DNA from: Mycobacterium gordonae | Lineage (GTDB): Bacteria > Actinomycetota > Actinomycetes > Mycobacteriales > Mycobacteriaceae | Assembly: GCF_017086405.1 (NCBI RefSeq) | Contig: NZ_CP070973.1 | Coordinates: forward strand, 4,434,739 to 4,498,738 | Length of the DNA: 64,000 nucleotides | Direction: 5' to 3' | In this document: piece after piece, positions 44,890 to 53,851 of the stretch | Layout of the letters: each line of letters starts with the position of its first letter | Numbering within the stretch: the stretch's first letter is position 1 | Translations under genes and position numbers: made by a program | The notes under the pieces: generated by a model | Database searches by the model: none | Told to the model about the DNA's origin: nothing | What the model saw: only the letters and a program-made list of their open reading frames with translations

Positions 44890-46137
44890 GTGACAGCACG
44901 GCCCGACATCCCCGCCGAAGTAAAGACGAATTTCGACCACCACTCCGACGAGTTCAACCTCAACGAACTCGCCATCAACGCCGAGCTGAGACGCACATGC
45001 CCGGTCGCCTGGAACACCAATTACGGCGGCTTCTGGTTTCTCACCAGCTACGACGCCGTTCGCGAAACCGCCCGCGACGGCGACACTTTCGCACACAAGT
45101 ACGAGCCGAACGCCGAAGACGGCATCGACTATCAGGGCGAGATGGGCGTTCCGCGTCCCGAAGGCCAGCCCGCCCTGGGCATCGGCGAGATCGACGGCCC
45201 CTACCACCAGGCCCTACGACACGCCCTCGCGCCGTTCTTCTCCCCCGGCGCCGTCGACAAACTGCGGCCGTTCATGGAAGAGAAGGCCCACGAGTTCCTC
45301 AACCGGCGCATCACCGAAGGACACATGGATCTGGTGCTCGACTACGCCAGCCCCGTCCCGGCCATCCTCACCATGAAGCTGATGGGCCTGCCCTACGACA
45401 ACTGGCACCTCTACGCGAACCTCTTCCACGCCGTCATGGCCGTGCCCCAGGACAGCCCCGAATACCTCAAAGCCATCGCCGCGGTGCCGGAGATGATGCA
45501 GGGCGTCCTCGAGTACGCCGCCCTGCGAAGAGGCGACCCGAAGGAGGACCTGACCAGCTTCCTGCTCCAATTCGAGTACGACGGAAACAGACTCACCGAC
45601 GAACAACTGCTCAACATCATCTGGAACCTCATCGGCGGCGGCGTCGACACCACCACCTCACAGACCGCCCTGACCCTGCTGCACCTGGGCACCCACCCGG
45701 AACTGCGGGACCAACTACGACAAACCCCGGAGCTCTACCGCACCGCCACCGACGAATTCCTGCGCTACTTCTCGGTCAACCAGCAACTCAGCCGCACCGT
45801 CACCAGAGACGTCACCCTCGATGGCCAACACCTCAAGCGCAACGACAAACTCATCATCAGCTGGCTGGCCGCCAACCACGACGAAACCGAATTCGACCGA
45901 CCCGACGAGATCGTGCTGGACCGTAACCCCAACCGCCATTTGGCCTTCGGCCTCGGACCCCACCGCTGTATCGGCTCACACCTGGCCAGGACCATGGCCG
46001 AGGTGATGGTCAAGGCCGTCCTGGACCGCATCCCCGACTACGTCGTCGACGAAGCCGGCGTCGACGTCTACCTGGGCAACCCCGCCATGACCGGCCTGGG
46101 CACCCTGCCGGTCACCTTCGCCCCGAAAGTCGCCTAA
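44890..46137 (+). CDS. cytochrome P450
   Basis: The product is 415 residues, soluble class I type, needing ferredoxin partners not found in this window. The I-helix is LIGGGVDTTTS near 250, the ExxR is EFLR near 296, and the heme loop is FGLGPHRCIG with Cys360. The start GTG 44890 has only a weak purine site. It is divergent from the M24 operon with a shared gap that contains AT-rich TTGCATTATTACG on the leftward strand. It is convergent with the second acyltransferase gene, overlapping by 4 bases at the 3' ends. The substrate is unknown; the M24 context hints at a small xenobiotic or natural amide. Confidence 0.9.
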   Translation: MTARPDIPAEVKTNFDHHSDEFNLNELAINAELRRTCPVAWNTNYGGFWFLTSYDAVRETARDGDTFAHKYEPNAEDGIDYQGEMGVPRPEGQPALGIGEIDGPYHQALRHALAPFFSPGAVDKLRPFMEEKAHEFLNRRITEGHMDLVLDYASPVPAILTMKLMGLPYDNWHLYANLFHAVMAVPQDSPEYLKAIAAVPEMMQGVLEYAALRRGDPKEDLTSFLLQFEYDGNRLTDEQLLNIIWNLIGGGVDTTTSQTALTLLHLGTHPELRDQLRQTPELYRTATDEFLRYFSVNQQLSRTVTRDVTLDGQHLKRNDKLIISWLAANHDETEFDRPDEIVLDRNPNRHLAFGLGPHRCIGSHLARTMAEVMVKAVLDRIPDYVVDEAGVDVYLGNPAMTGLGTLPVTFAPKVA

Positions 46138-47537
46138 GCCAACGCCTTGTGGGCCTTATGACCACGCTTGACCCGCAGGGCGCGGCTGAGTTCGAGCAGT
46201 CGCGCCACCCCGTCCTCGATCCCGGAGGCGAGCGCCTCCAGGTCGGGTGCGGAGTCGTAGTCGCCGGTGATGCCGAAGACGAAATGCTCGGCGTAGCTGA
46301 CCATTGCGATACCGGTGCGCAGCTGCAAGGCGATCGGTGGAACCGGCAGGATCTCCAACACCCGCCGGCCCAGCAGCCGTTGTTCGGCACGCGGGCCCGG
46401 GACGTTGGTCGCCAACGCCACCACGGCCTTCTGCGGCAGATGACTGAGCAGTCGAACCGCCCACGCCGAGAACATGAATGGCGCACTCCCGACCGCCGAG
46501 AGCATCGCACTGCCGCCCTCGCTCTGCCCGCTGTCCTTGGCATGCTGCAGACGCTTGTGCACCAACTCCAGCTGGGTCACCGGATCGTCCTCGTCGACGG
46601 GCAGCAGCGGCAGCATCGCCGACACCTCGTTGTCGGTCATGTTGAAGTGGTTGGTCCCGCGTACCGACACCGGCACCAGCGTGCGCAGCGAGTTGCGCCC
46701 GGGCTTCTCCCCGCGGTCCAGCAGCAGCTGCCGGTAGCTGGCGGTGATCGCGGCCAGCGCCACGTCGTTGACCGTCACGTCGAACGCGTCGCCGACCTCG
46801 TGCAGGTCGGCCAACCGCACCCGGGCCGCCCGGTAGCGCCGCCGGGTGGTGACCGACCCGCTCAACGACGTGTCCGGCGCCGCGGTGAGCATGCTCGCCG
46901 TCAGCTCGGCCGCCCCCAGCGCGGCGTGTTCGACGGCGGACGCAGCGCCAAACGCCGTTCGAGCGATAGCCCTGGCCCAGCTGACCGGGTTCATGCTCAA
47001 CTTCGCATCCCACCAGCGCCGATCCGGCTCCTTGGATCCGTGGATCTCCGTGGCGAAGGACTCGCCGCCGCCCTCGTCGCTGAACTTCGCCATCATCTGT
47101 GTCGTCGCGATGCCGTCGGCTATGCAGTGATGCAGTTTGGTCAGCACCGCCCAACGATTATCGTCCAGGCCCTCGATAATGAAGCACTCCCACAGCGGGC
47201 GCTCCCGGTCCAGGCGGCGCTCCATCACGTCGGCCACGATGTCGAACAGTTCGGCGTCGCCGCCCGGCTGTGGCACCGCCAGCCGGTGCAGGTGCCGCGA
47301 GATGTCGAAGTGCGGATCGTCCACCCATTCGGGCGGACCGATGTCGAGCGGGTAGGTCTTCAGCACCTGCGTGCAGCGTGGAATCGATTGCACGCGTTCG
47401 GCGAACGCTTCGACGAACTCCTCATGAGTCGGCGGGGGCCCTTCGATGATGGACACCCCGCCGATCGCCAGACTCACATGTGGGTCGGAGTCTTCGACTT
47501 CCAGGAATGCCGCGTCGAGGGCAGACAGGTGCTCCAT
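46134..47537 (-). CDS. wax ester synthase/diacylglycerol acyltransferase (WS/DGAT)
   Basis: The product is 467 residues from ATG 47537 (MEHLSALDAAFL, the family start). The catalytic HHxxxDG is HHCIADG at 136-142; NDVALAAI and ATNVPGP are the later conserved motifs. It makes triacylglycerol or wax ester from acyl-CoA at the membrane face. This is the second WS/DGAT in the window. It is not obviously a recent duplicate of the one at 14.9-16.2 kb, since the flanks of the catalytic motif differ. It stands alone, divergent from the oxidase gene. Confidence 0.9.
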   Translation of the reverse strand: MEHLSALDAAFLEVEDSDPHVSLAIGGVSIIEGPPPTHEEFVEAFAERVQSIPRCTQVLKTYPLDIGPPEWVDDPHFDISRHLHRLAVPQPGGDAELFDIVADVMERRLDRERPLWECFIIEGLDDNRWAVLTKLHHCIADGIATTQMMAKFSDEGGGESFATEIHGSKEPDRRWWDAKLSMNPVSWARAIARTAFGAASAVEHAALGAAELTASMLTAAPDTSLSGSVTTRRRYRAARVRLADLHEVGDAFDVTVNDVALAAITASYRQLLLDRGEKPGRNSLRTLVPVSVRGTNHFNMTDNEVSAMLPLLPVDEDDPVTQLELVHKRLQHAKDSGQSEGGSAMLSAVGSAPFMFSAWAVRLLSHLPQKAVVALATNVPGPRAEQRLLGRRVLEILPVPPIALQLRTGIAMVSYAEHFVFGITGDYDSAPDLEALASGIEDGVARLLELSRALRVKRGHKAHKALA

Positions 47538-47618
47538 GGCCGTTACTATCCGCCCCAACGGGAGCGCTGGTGAGGGTCAGAAGTCCTCACCTTTCAGGGC
47601 CGAACGAAGGATAGATTG

Positions 47619-49001
47619 ATGCCGATGAGCGACATGACAGCGCAGTTCGCCGAGATCGTCGGCAGAGAGAATCTGCAATCCGGTGACGCGATCCCCGAGG
47701 ACTATGCCCACGACGAGGAGCTGACACAGTCGCCGGTGCAGCCGGCCTACGTCGCCAAGCCGGCCTCCGCCGAGGAGGTGGCGGCCTTGCTCAAGGCCGC
47801 CTCCGCGCAGGGCGTGCCGGTGACGGCCCGCGGCTCCGGGTCCGGCCTGTCCGGCGCGGCGCGCCCCGCGCCCGGCGGGCTGCTGATCTCGTTCGAGCGG
47901 ATGAACAAGGTGCTGGAGGTCGACACCACCAACCAGGTCGCCGTCGTCCAGCCCGGGATCACGCTGACCGAACTCGACGCCGTCACCGACCCATACGGTC
48001 TGCGCTACATGGTGTATCCGGGCGAGCTGTCCGCCAGCGTCGGCGGCAACGTCGGCACCAACGCCGGCGGGATGCGCGCGGTCAAGTACGGGGTGTCCCG
48101 CCACAACGTGCTCGGACTGCAGGCCGTGCTGCCGACGGGCGAGATCATCCGCACCGGCGGCAAGATCGCCAAGGTGTCGACGGGCTATGACCTGACCCAA
48201 CTGATCGTCGGCTCCGAAGGCACCCTCGCGCTGGCCACCGAGGTGATCGTCAAGCTGTATCCGCGCCTGGACCACAGCGCCACGGTGGTGGCGCCGTTCG
48301 CCGACTTCGACCAGGTGATGACGGCGGTGCCCGCCGTGCTGGCGGCCGGGCTGGCCCCCTACATCCTCGAATACATCGACAACCTGACGATGGCCGCGAT
48401 CATCCACACCCAGAACCTCGAGCTGGGCATCCCGGACCGGGTGCGTGACAGCTGTGCGGCGTATCTCGTTGTGGGACTTGAGAATCGGACGCCGGACCGG
48501 TTGGACGAAGACGTCGAGCGGACCGGCGAGTTGCTGGCCGAATTGGGTGCGGTGGACGCCTATGTGCTGGAGGGCGGGTCGGCACGGCGGTTGATCGAGG
48601 CGCGGGAGAAGGCGTTCTGGACGGCCAAGGCGATCGGCGCCGACGACATCATCGACACCGTGGTGCCGCGCTCGGCGATGCCGAAATTCCTCAGCACGGT
48701 AAGGGGTTTGGCCTCGGCGGCCGGTGGCGCTGTGGCGGGCTGCGGGCATGCCGGCGACGGCAACGTGCACCTGGCGATCCTGCTGAAGGATCCGGTGGCC
48801 CGTAAACAGCTAATGACCGACATCTTCGCGCTAGCAATGGAATTGGGTGGGGCAATCTCCGGTGAGCACGGGTTGGGGCGCGCCAAGACGCCGTACTACC
48901 TGAAGCTCGAAGACCCCGCCAAGGTGGCGCTGATGCGGCGCATCAAGGAAAGCTTCGACCCAGCAGGCATTCTCAATCCCGGAGTGGTGTTCGGGGAGTA
49001 A
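47619..49001 (+). CDS. FAD-binding oxidase, GlcD/D-lactate dehydrogenase type
   Basis: The product is 460 residues. The N-terminal half is a PCMH-type FAD-binding domain: VTARGSGSGLSG near 75 and SASVGGNVGTNAGGMRAVKYGV near 145 hold the FAD pyrophosphate. The C-terminal half has the 2-hydroxyacid oxidase signatures GHAGDGNVH and EHGLGRAK with the substrate and metal residues. It oxidises a 2-hydroxyacid such as D-lactate or glycolate, passing electrons to a quinone or cytochrome. ATG 47619 is chosen, one codon inside a TTG, behind GAAGGA. It ends 237 bases before the hairpin at 49238. Confidence 0.9.
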   Translation: MPMSDMTAQFAEIVGRENLQSGDAIPEDYAHDEELTQSPVQPAYVAKPASAEEVAALLKAASAQGVPVTARGSGSGLSGAARPAPGGLLISFERMNKVLEVDTTNQVAVVQPGITLTELDAVTDPYGLRYMVYPGELSASVGGNVGTNAGGMRAVKYGVSRHNVLGLQAVLPTGEIIRTGGKIAKVSTGYDLTQLIVGSEGTLALATEVIVKLYPRLDHSATVVAPFADFDQVMTAVPAVLAAGLAPYILEYIDNLTMAAIIHTQNLELGIPDRVRDSCAAYLVVGLENRTPDRLDEDVERTGELLAELGAVDAYVLEGGSARRLIEAREKAFWTAKAIGADDIIDTVVPRSAMPKFLSTVRGLASAAGGAVAGCGHAGDGNVHLAILLKDPVARKQLMTDIFALAMELGGAISGEHGLGRAKTPYYLKLEDPAKVALMRRIKESFDPAGILNPGVVFGE

Positions 49002-49237
49002 GGTCCGCCGGCGAGCGCCTCGGTCTCACAACGGACGCCCGAGACTCGAGGCGGGCGGGCGGACCATGATCGGGCGGACCCACCCCCGCACAGCAGCCGG
49101 TGCTACAACGGTATCTAGGAGATCTGCCCGCTTGGCATGGCGCCATTAGCGCCCCACTGCACCTTGCCCTGCCGAAGAAATACCCACATCAGCCACATGC
49201 GTCTCTCGACCGAACGACGGCGCGTGTGCCCACCTCA

Positions 49238-49294
49238 TAGCGACAACAGCAGGGACTGCCGCTGCACTGGGGGCTTCCCTGCCGTTTGTCGCTA
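49238..49294. terminator. inverted repeat between convergent genes
   Basis: TAGCGACAACAGCAGGGA (49238-49255) pairs imperfectly with TCCCTGCCGTTTGTCGCTA (49276-49294) over a 20-base loop. It lies between the oxidase and the leftward kinase gene and could terminate both. The rest of the 361-base gap (49002-49362) shows no gene. Confidence 0.55.
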
Positions 49295-49362
49295 GGAGGC
49301 GGGCTTTCAACTAGTCGACTTTTCCAGAGACGCAAGTGACGGAAGTGACGGCAGCCGACCAA

Positions 49363-50781
49363 TCAACCACTCGCCGCATACCCTAACGCCGGTTCCGCTG
49401 AATCGACATGGCTGCCACTGAAAATGGTCAGCATCTGCGGACGAATCTGGTAGCGCACCCCGTTGGCTGGATTCACGACGTCGAATCCGCCGGAAGTCGG
49501 CACGGCACCACCCAATTCGATGTGCGCGCCGTCGCTGATCCGTTCGCCTCGGTAGTAGAAGTCTTGCGGCCCAGCCCTACACACCACCACTAGAGACTTC
49601 GCCGTGGCCAGAATCGCCGCGGGCGGGCTGCCCGGGTCACATCGCGCCGTATGCCCGACGAAGCCCAAGGCGTCCGCGCCATCCACCTGCCTGGACAACG
49701 ACGGGGCCGCAGAAGTCGTAGGCAACGCCGTCGGCCTCGACGGGCCCGACCGGCCACCGAACGCCAACACCACCGCCAGCACAGCCGCGATCACCAGCAT
49801 CAACGCCGCGAATCCGCCCACGACAACCGGCATCCGGCGCCGACCCCCGACCGGCGCCGCAAGCGGACCCGGCGGAGCATACGGACTGTAACCCGTGTCT
49901 TCCGGGTTCGGGTACGACGTCGTGAACGGCCGGGTCCCCGACGGCGGACGCACCACGGCCGCAGCCGAGCGCGCCAACTCACCGGCCGAAACAAACCGTG
50001 CCGCAGGCTGTTTGGCCATCCCTCTGGCGATCACCCCGTCGAAGGCCCGAGAAATCCCGCGGCGCATGATGCTTGGCCGCGGCGCAGCGGAGAAGACATG
50101 TGCGCTCATCACTGCCGCCGGCTCCGGAAAGTCGAACGGCGGCCTGCCCGTGAGACACTCGTAATGCAGGCAGGCCAACGAATAGACATCGGTCGCCGCG
50201 CTGACCCGGTCCCCCCTGAACCGTTCCGGAGCCATATACAGATACGACCCGATGGGCAAACCCGCGCCGGTCAAACTGGGATCGCCCCCACTGCGGGCGA
50301 TGCCGAAGTCGACGAGATAGGCGAAGCCGTCCGCGGTGACCAACACGTTCTCCGGTTTGACGTCGCGATGCACCAGGCCCCCGGCGTGGGCGGCGTCCAG
50401 CGCTGACGCCACCTGAGCGACCACCGCCACCGCATCCGACGGATCCAGCGGACCGCGCGCCTGCAGCAGATCCCGAAGGCTGCCGCCGTCCACCAGGCGC
50501 ATGTCGATGAACAGCACACCACCGATGGCGCCGAAGTCGTGCACCGGGATGACGTGCGGTTCCTGCAACCGGGCCGCGATCTGGGACTCCCGGCGAAAGC
50601 GTTCCTGATACTGCGGGTCGGCCGCCAGATCCGGCCGCAACAGCTTCAGCGCCACCATTCGCCCCCGACTCGTATCGAAGGCCCGGTACACCTCCCCCAT
50701 ACCGCCCGTACCCAGCAGGGACCGCAGTTCATACGGTCCGAACCGGGTCCCCACACGCGACCCGCCACGCGGCGAAGTCAT
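49363..50781 (-). CDS. membrane Ser/Thr protein kinase (Pkn type)
   Basis: The product is 472 residues. The kinase domain spans about 15-280: glycine loop GTGGMGEV at 24-31, Lys46, catalytic HRDVKPEN with Asp140, DFG at 158-160, and an APE-type MAPERF. A juxtamembrane Pro-rich stretch precedes one transmembrane helix near 325-350, then an external domain of about 115 residues with two cysteines likely to form a disulphide. This matches PknE/PknF-like sensor kinases that read an extracellular cue and phosphorylate cytosolic proteins. ATG 50781 (MTSPRGGS) is chosen over a codon six upstream. It is divergent from the TetR gene, with 32 bases between the starts. Confidence 0.9.
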   Translation of the reverse strand: MTSPRGGSRVGTRFGPYELRSLLGTGGMGEVYRAFDTSRGRMVALKLLRPDLAADPQYQERFRRESQIAARLQEPHVIPVHDFGAIGGVLFIDMRLVDGGSLRDLLQARGPLDPSDAVAVVAQVASALDAAHAGGLVHRDVKPENVLVTADGFAYLVDFGIARSGGDPSLTGAGLPIGSYLYMAPERFRGDRVSAATDVYSLACLHYECLTGRPPFDFPEPAAVMSAHVFSAAPRPSIMRRGISRAFDGVIARGMAKQPAARFVSAGELARSAAAVVRPPSGTRPFTTSYPNPEDTGYSPYAPPGPLAAPVGGRRRMPVVVGGFAALMLVIAAVLAVVLAFGGRSGPSRPTALPTTSAAPSLSRQVDGADALGFVGHTARCDPGSPPAAILATAKSLVVVCRAGPQDFYYRGERISDGAHIELGGAVPTSGGFDVVNPANGVRYQIRPQMLTIFSGSHVDSAEPALGYAASG

Positions 50782-50800
50782 CACTCGATCCTTGCACACG

Positions 50801-50806
50801 TAGGCT
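50801..50806 (+). promoter_or_regulatory. -10 element of a probable leaderless promoter
   Basis: TAGGCT ends 7 bases before ATG 50814 of the TetR gene, the spacing of mycobacterial leaderless transcripts. It sits within the 32-base divergent gap with the kinase. Confidence 0.4.
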
Positions 50807-50813
50807 GCGGTTT

Positions 50814-51356
50814 ATGGCGACCAGCAGCCGTCTCACGGTCGACGATTGGCTGCAGGCCGGCTATACGACCGTAGCCGACGAAGGCCTCAACGCCCTCAAG
50901 CTCGACCGACTCTGCTCCCGCCTAAACGTCACCAAAGGCAGTTTCTACTGGCATTTCGCCGACATGGCGGCCTACCGCCAGGCGTTGATCGAATCCTGGA
51001 CTCGGCTCAAAGACGACGAACTTCGCGAGATCGAGCAACTCGGCGACACCGAACCACGCGAGCGGCTGTCCCAGATGATCGGGCTGCTCGTCAAGCCGCG
51101 ACACTGGACCCTGGAACGCGCCATGCGGGAATGGGCACGATCCGACGAGAAGATCGCCACCGCCCTCCGCGCCGCCGACCGCCGGCTCCTCAAGCAGGTA
51201 CGACAAGCCTTTCGCGACTATGGCTTTGACGCCGAAGAAGCCGATCTGCGCGCCAGCACCACCTTCGCCGCCGGCGTCGGTCTGCTGCACCTGTCCGTTG
51301 GCACACCGAAAAGGCAGCAGCGCGAGAAGTTCCTGAGCTTCTTGCTTCGCCCCTGA
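50814..51356 (+). CDS. TetR-family regulator
   Basis: The product is 180 residues. The N-terminal helix-turn-helix is clear: TVADEGLNALKLDRLCSRLNVTKGSFYWHF, with the family's GSFYWHF recognition helix end near 43-49. The remaining 120 residues are the ligand and dimer domain, with a tryptophan-rich ligand pocket (HWTLERAMREW). It is followed 25 bases later by the flavin oxygenase gene on the same strand, and the palindrome between them (51358-51373) is a likely binding site, so it probably represses that gene and perhaps itself. Confidence 0.85.
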   Translation: MATSSRLTVDDWLQAGYTTVADEGLNALKLDRLCSRLNVTKGSFYWHFADMAAYRQALIESWTRLKDDELREIEQLGDTEPRERLSQMIGLLVKPRHWTLERAMREWARSDEKIATALRAADRRLLKQVRQAFRDYGFDAEEADLRASTTFAAGVGLLHLSVGTPKRQQREKFLSFLLRP

Positions 51357-51357
51357 A

Positions 51358-51373
51358 CATACCAAAAGGTATG
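51358..51373 (+). promoter_or_regulatory. palindrome, candidate TetR operator
   Basis: CATACCAAAAGGTATG is a perfect 6-base inverted repeat with a 4-base centre, 2 bases after the TetR stop and 8 bases before ATG 51382. The GGTATGGTGGTGG at its right side also serves as the ribosome site, so a bound protein would block translation initiation or a nearby promoter. Confidence 0.5.
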
Positions 51374-51381
51374 GTGGTGGC

Positions 51382-52527
51382 ATGACGGCCATCACCGACG
51401 ACTTCGTCGACCGCTTACACCGGCGCGCCATTGAAGCCGAACAGCTCCGGCGGCTACCCGAAGCCACCGTCAAGGAGCTCGAACAATCCGGCTTCACGGA
51501 GCTCCTCAAACCCAGCGGCTATGGCGGCCAACAAGCCGATTTCGCAGCAATTTTCGACCCGGTACGCCGGATGGCCCACGGCTGCGCCGCCACGGCCTGG
51601 ACCGCGGCGTTCTACACCCTGCACACGTGGATGCTGTCCCTGTTCGACGAGCAGGCCCAGGCCGAAGGCTTCGCGACCCAGCCGTTCCTCGCCTCCGCCC
51701 CGCTGGCCCCCACCGGTCGCGGCACACCGGCCGACGGCGGAGTAGCCCTGAGCGGACGCTGGTCCTGGGCCACCGGCGTGATGGACGGCAACTGGGCGAT
51801 CGTCGGCGCGCTCTGCGGGCCGGACGAAGCGATCTACCCGGCGCTCGCGCTCGTCCCGGCCGACGACTTCAGCATCGTCGACGTCTGGCACACCGACGGC
51901 ATGTGCGCCACCGGCTCCAACGACATCGTCGCCGACGACGTCTTCGTCCCCGCGCACCGCCTGGTCAAGGTCACCGACATCTACGCCGGCACCACACCGG
52001 GCGCCCGGCTGCACGACGCGGACGTCTACCGCTGGCCCCTGGTGCCCGCACTCGCGCTGACCGCCGCCATGCCGGCCCTCGGCGCCGCCGAACGCGTTGC
52101 AGAGATCTACACGCAGCGCCTCAGCGAGCGGGTCATCGCCTACGAAGGCACCAGCCAGAAGGACAAGCCCGCGGCCCAGGCCCGCTTGGGTCAGGCCCGC
52201 GTCAGGCTCCGCGCGTTGCACGGGCTGCTGCACGACGCCGCCGAACGCATCGACGAGATCCTGGCCACCGGCAATAAGGTGCCCAGAGCGGTTCGCGCCG
52301 ACGCCCGCCTAGCCGCCGCGCACATCGTCAAGGAATCCCGCGATGTGATCGCCGACCTACTCGAATCATCCGGTGCCAGCGCGCATTTCCTGGACAACCC
52401 GCTGCAGCGGGCCAAGCGCGACGTCGACGTGATCAGCGGCCACGTGATCTTCGATTACGACACCAGCCGAGAGTTAGCCGGCGCCTTGGCAATTGGCTTG
52501 AAGATCTCGCCGATCGCCATGGTGTGA
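51382..52527 (+). CDS. acyl-CoA dehydrogenase-fold flavin monooxygenase
   Basis: The product is 381 residues of the acyl-CoA dehydrogenase fold. GYGGQQADF, then AAFYTLHTWML, LSGRWSWATGVMDGNWAIVGA and TGSNDIVADDVFVP match the HsaA/group D flavin monooxygenase and acyl-CoA dehydrogenase-like set, and the C-terminal DVISGHVIFDYD segment is typical. No CoA-binding evidence is seen. It would use reduced flavin, from a reductase encoded elsewhere, to hydroxylate an aromatic or related substrate. The gene follows the TetR operator palindrome, so it is probably induced by its substrate. Confidence 0.8.
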   Translation: MTAITDDFVDRLHRRAIEAEQLRRLPEATVKELEQSGFTELLKPSGYGGQQADFAAIFDPVRRMAHGCAATAWTAAFYTLHTWMLSLFDEQAQAEGFATQPFLASAPLAPTGRGTPADGGVALSGRWSWATGVMDGNWAIVGALCGPDEAIYPALALVPADDFSIVDVWHTDGMCATGSNDIVADDVFVPAHRLVKVTDIYAGTTPGARLHDADVYRWPLVPALALTAAMPALGAAERVAEIYTQRLSERVIAYEGTSQKDKPAAQARLGQARVRLRALHGLLHDAAERIDEILATGNKVPRAVRADARLAAAHIVKESRDVIADLLESSGASAHFLDNPLQRAKRDVDVISGHVIFDYDTSRELAGALAIGLKISPIAMV

Positions 52528-52668
52528 CAGGCTGATGCCGACGTTGCCGTCGCCGGAGTTGAAAAATCCACCGGCAGGGATGCACATAGGATGGAAGAGA
52601 CGAATTGCCTTGTCGTAGCTGGTGATCGGCGAGTCGACCGAGGTCCCGCCAGCCGCGATGGTGTCGGA

Positions 52669-53361
52669 CTACGCCCGCCCCGCCAACTTGTCGACATCCA
52701 CCACTTCACCCCGGTTGATACTCACCCAGTCCCGCCCGTCCAGATACGGGCGCAGGCTGCGGCCGATCAGCTCGGCGTCGGCAGCCGACTTGGGTCGCTG
52801 CAGCTCGTACACGTGCGGGAGCGAGGCCATCCCGGTGACCACATCCCACAGCTTCACCGCGTCGGCGCCACTGGGCGGGTCAACCAGCACCGGCCCGAAC
52901 AGGCACTGGCCGTCCAGGAACAACGTCGGCACCCCGTACCCGCCGGCGTCGACCACGCGCTGATGCTCGGCCCGGACGTCGTCGTGGGTCGAAGGGTCGG
53001 CCAGCGCGGCATCGAGAATCGCTGCTTCACAACCGATTTCACCGAGCAGCCGCCGCGCGACGGCGGGGTCGTGCGGCTTGCCGCCCAGATCGTGCAGCTC
53101 GTGACCGATCGCGGCGTACCAACGGTCCAGCAACGCCATGTCGGTCCGGCGCAACAGGGCCCCGATCCTCATCAACGACCAGCCGTAGGACCAGTCGCGC
53201 TCCCAGGGGTGCTTCTTTCCCTCGACGCGGTTGATCTCCTCCAGACTGAAGAACCGCCAGTCGATGGTGATGCCCAGCTGTTCGCGAACATGGCGGATCC
53301 ACACCGAGGTCTGGTACGCGAACGGACACATCGGATCGAAGTGGAAATCAATGGCGCTCAT
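52669..53361 (-). CDS. DsbA-fold oxidoreductase, mycothiol-linked type
   Basis: The product is 230 residues with a thioredoxin-like DsbA fold: FHFDPMCPFAYQTSVW at the N-terminus, a helical insert, and the cis-Pro loop GVPTLFLDG. The active site is CPFA (Cys12), with one cysteine instead of CxxC. The mycobacterial relative I recall, Rv2466c, a mycothiol-dependent nitroreductase, has CPWC, so this is a monothiol variant that may act through a mixed disulphide with mycothiol. It is cytosolic. It is the third gene after the lipoprotein and the hypothetical gene on this strand, 22 bases after the latter's stop. Confidence 0.8.
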   Translation of the reverse strand: MSAIDFHFDPMCPFAYQTSVWIRHVREQLGITIDWRFFSLEEINRVEGKKHPWERDWSYGWSLMRIGALLRRTDMALLDRWYAAIGHELHDLGGKPHDPAVARRLLGEIGCEAAILDAALADPSTHDDVRAEHQRVVDAGGYGVPTLFLDGQCLFGPVLVDPPSGADAVKLWDVVTGMASLPHVYELQRPKSAADAELIGRSLRPYLDGRDWVSINRGEVVDVDKLAGRA

Positions 53362-53383
53362 CGCCGGCTCCTTTCTAGTGCCT

Positions 53384-53851
53384 CTAGTGGCGGGGACGCA
53401 CCCCGGCCGCGCGGTACACGAACATCGGCTCGAGTCGGTACTTCACCGCCGCGGCCGGCAGCCGCTGCAGCACCTCGTCGGGAACCTCCCGTCGGTAATC
53501 CAGTTTCATGGTTCCGTTGAAGGTGTGGTCCACTTCGCCCAGATCGATTTCGATCGACAGCCCACGGTCCGAGATCGTCGCGACAGCCGGACCGGGCGCG
53601 GCGTCCCACGAGCAGTCGACGGCGCGCAGATGGGAATCGGCGCCGGTGGGAAATGTCGCGACGATCCGCCGCTTGCTGAACGCGAACATGCCGCGGCTGC
53701 GCGACACGCCCGCAGCCGAGTAGACGCCCGGCACATCGCCGCTGAAGCTGCGTCGAACCCCTACCCGCGAAGCGAGAAAGATAGTGCCCTCGGCGTCGAG
53801 TTCCGCCAGCAATTCCTTGGGCACACGAAAGAACCCCGGCCAGCGCGGCAC
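53384..53851 (-). CDS. conserved hypothetical protein
   Basis: The product is 155 residues from GTG 53851, which overlaps the lipoprotein stop as TAGTG, so the two are coupled. It is a beta-rich soluble protein: FFRVPKELLAELDAEGTIFLASRV, FAFSKRRIVATFPTGADSHLRAVDCSW and LSIEIDLGEVDHTFNGTMKLDYRR, with two Trp and no signal peptide. This recalls PH-like domain proteins of actinobacteria, without certainty. The frame extends upstream to 53965 over the lipoprotein gene, which is not coding. Function unknown. Confidence 0.6.
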   Translation of the reverse strand: MPRWPGFFRVPKELLAELDAEGTIFLASRVGVRRSFSGDVPGVYSAAGVSRSRGMFAFSKRRIVATFPTGADSHLRAVDCSWDAAPGPAVATISDRGLSIEIDLGEVDHTFNGTMKLDYRREVPDEVLQRLPAAAVKYRLEPMFVYRAAGVRPRH

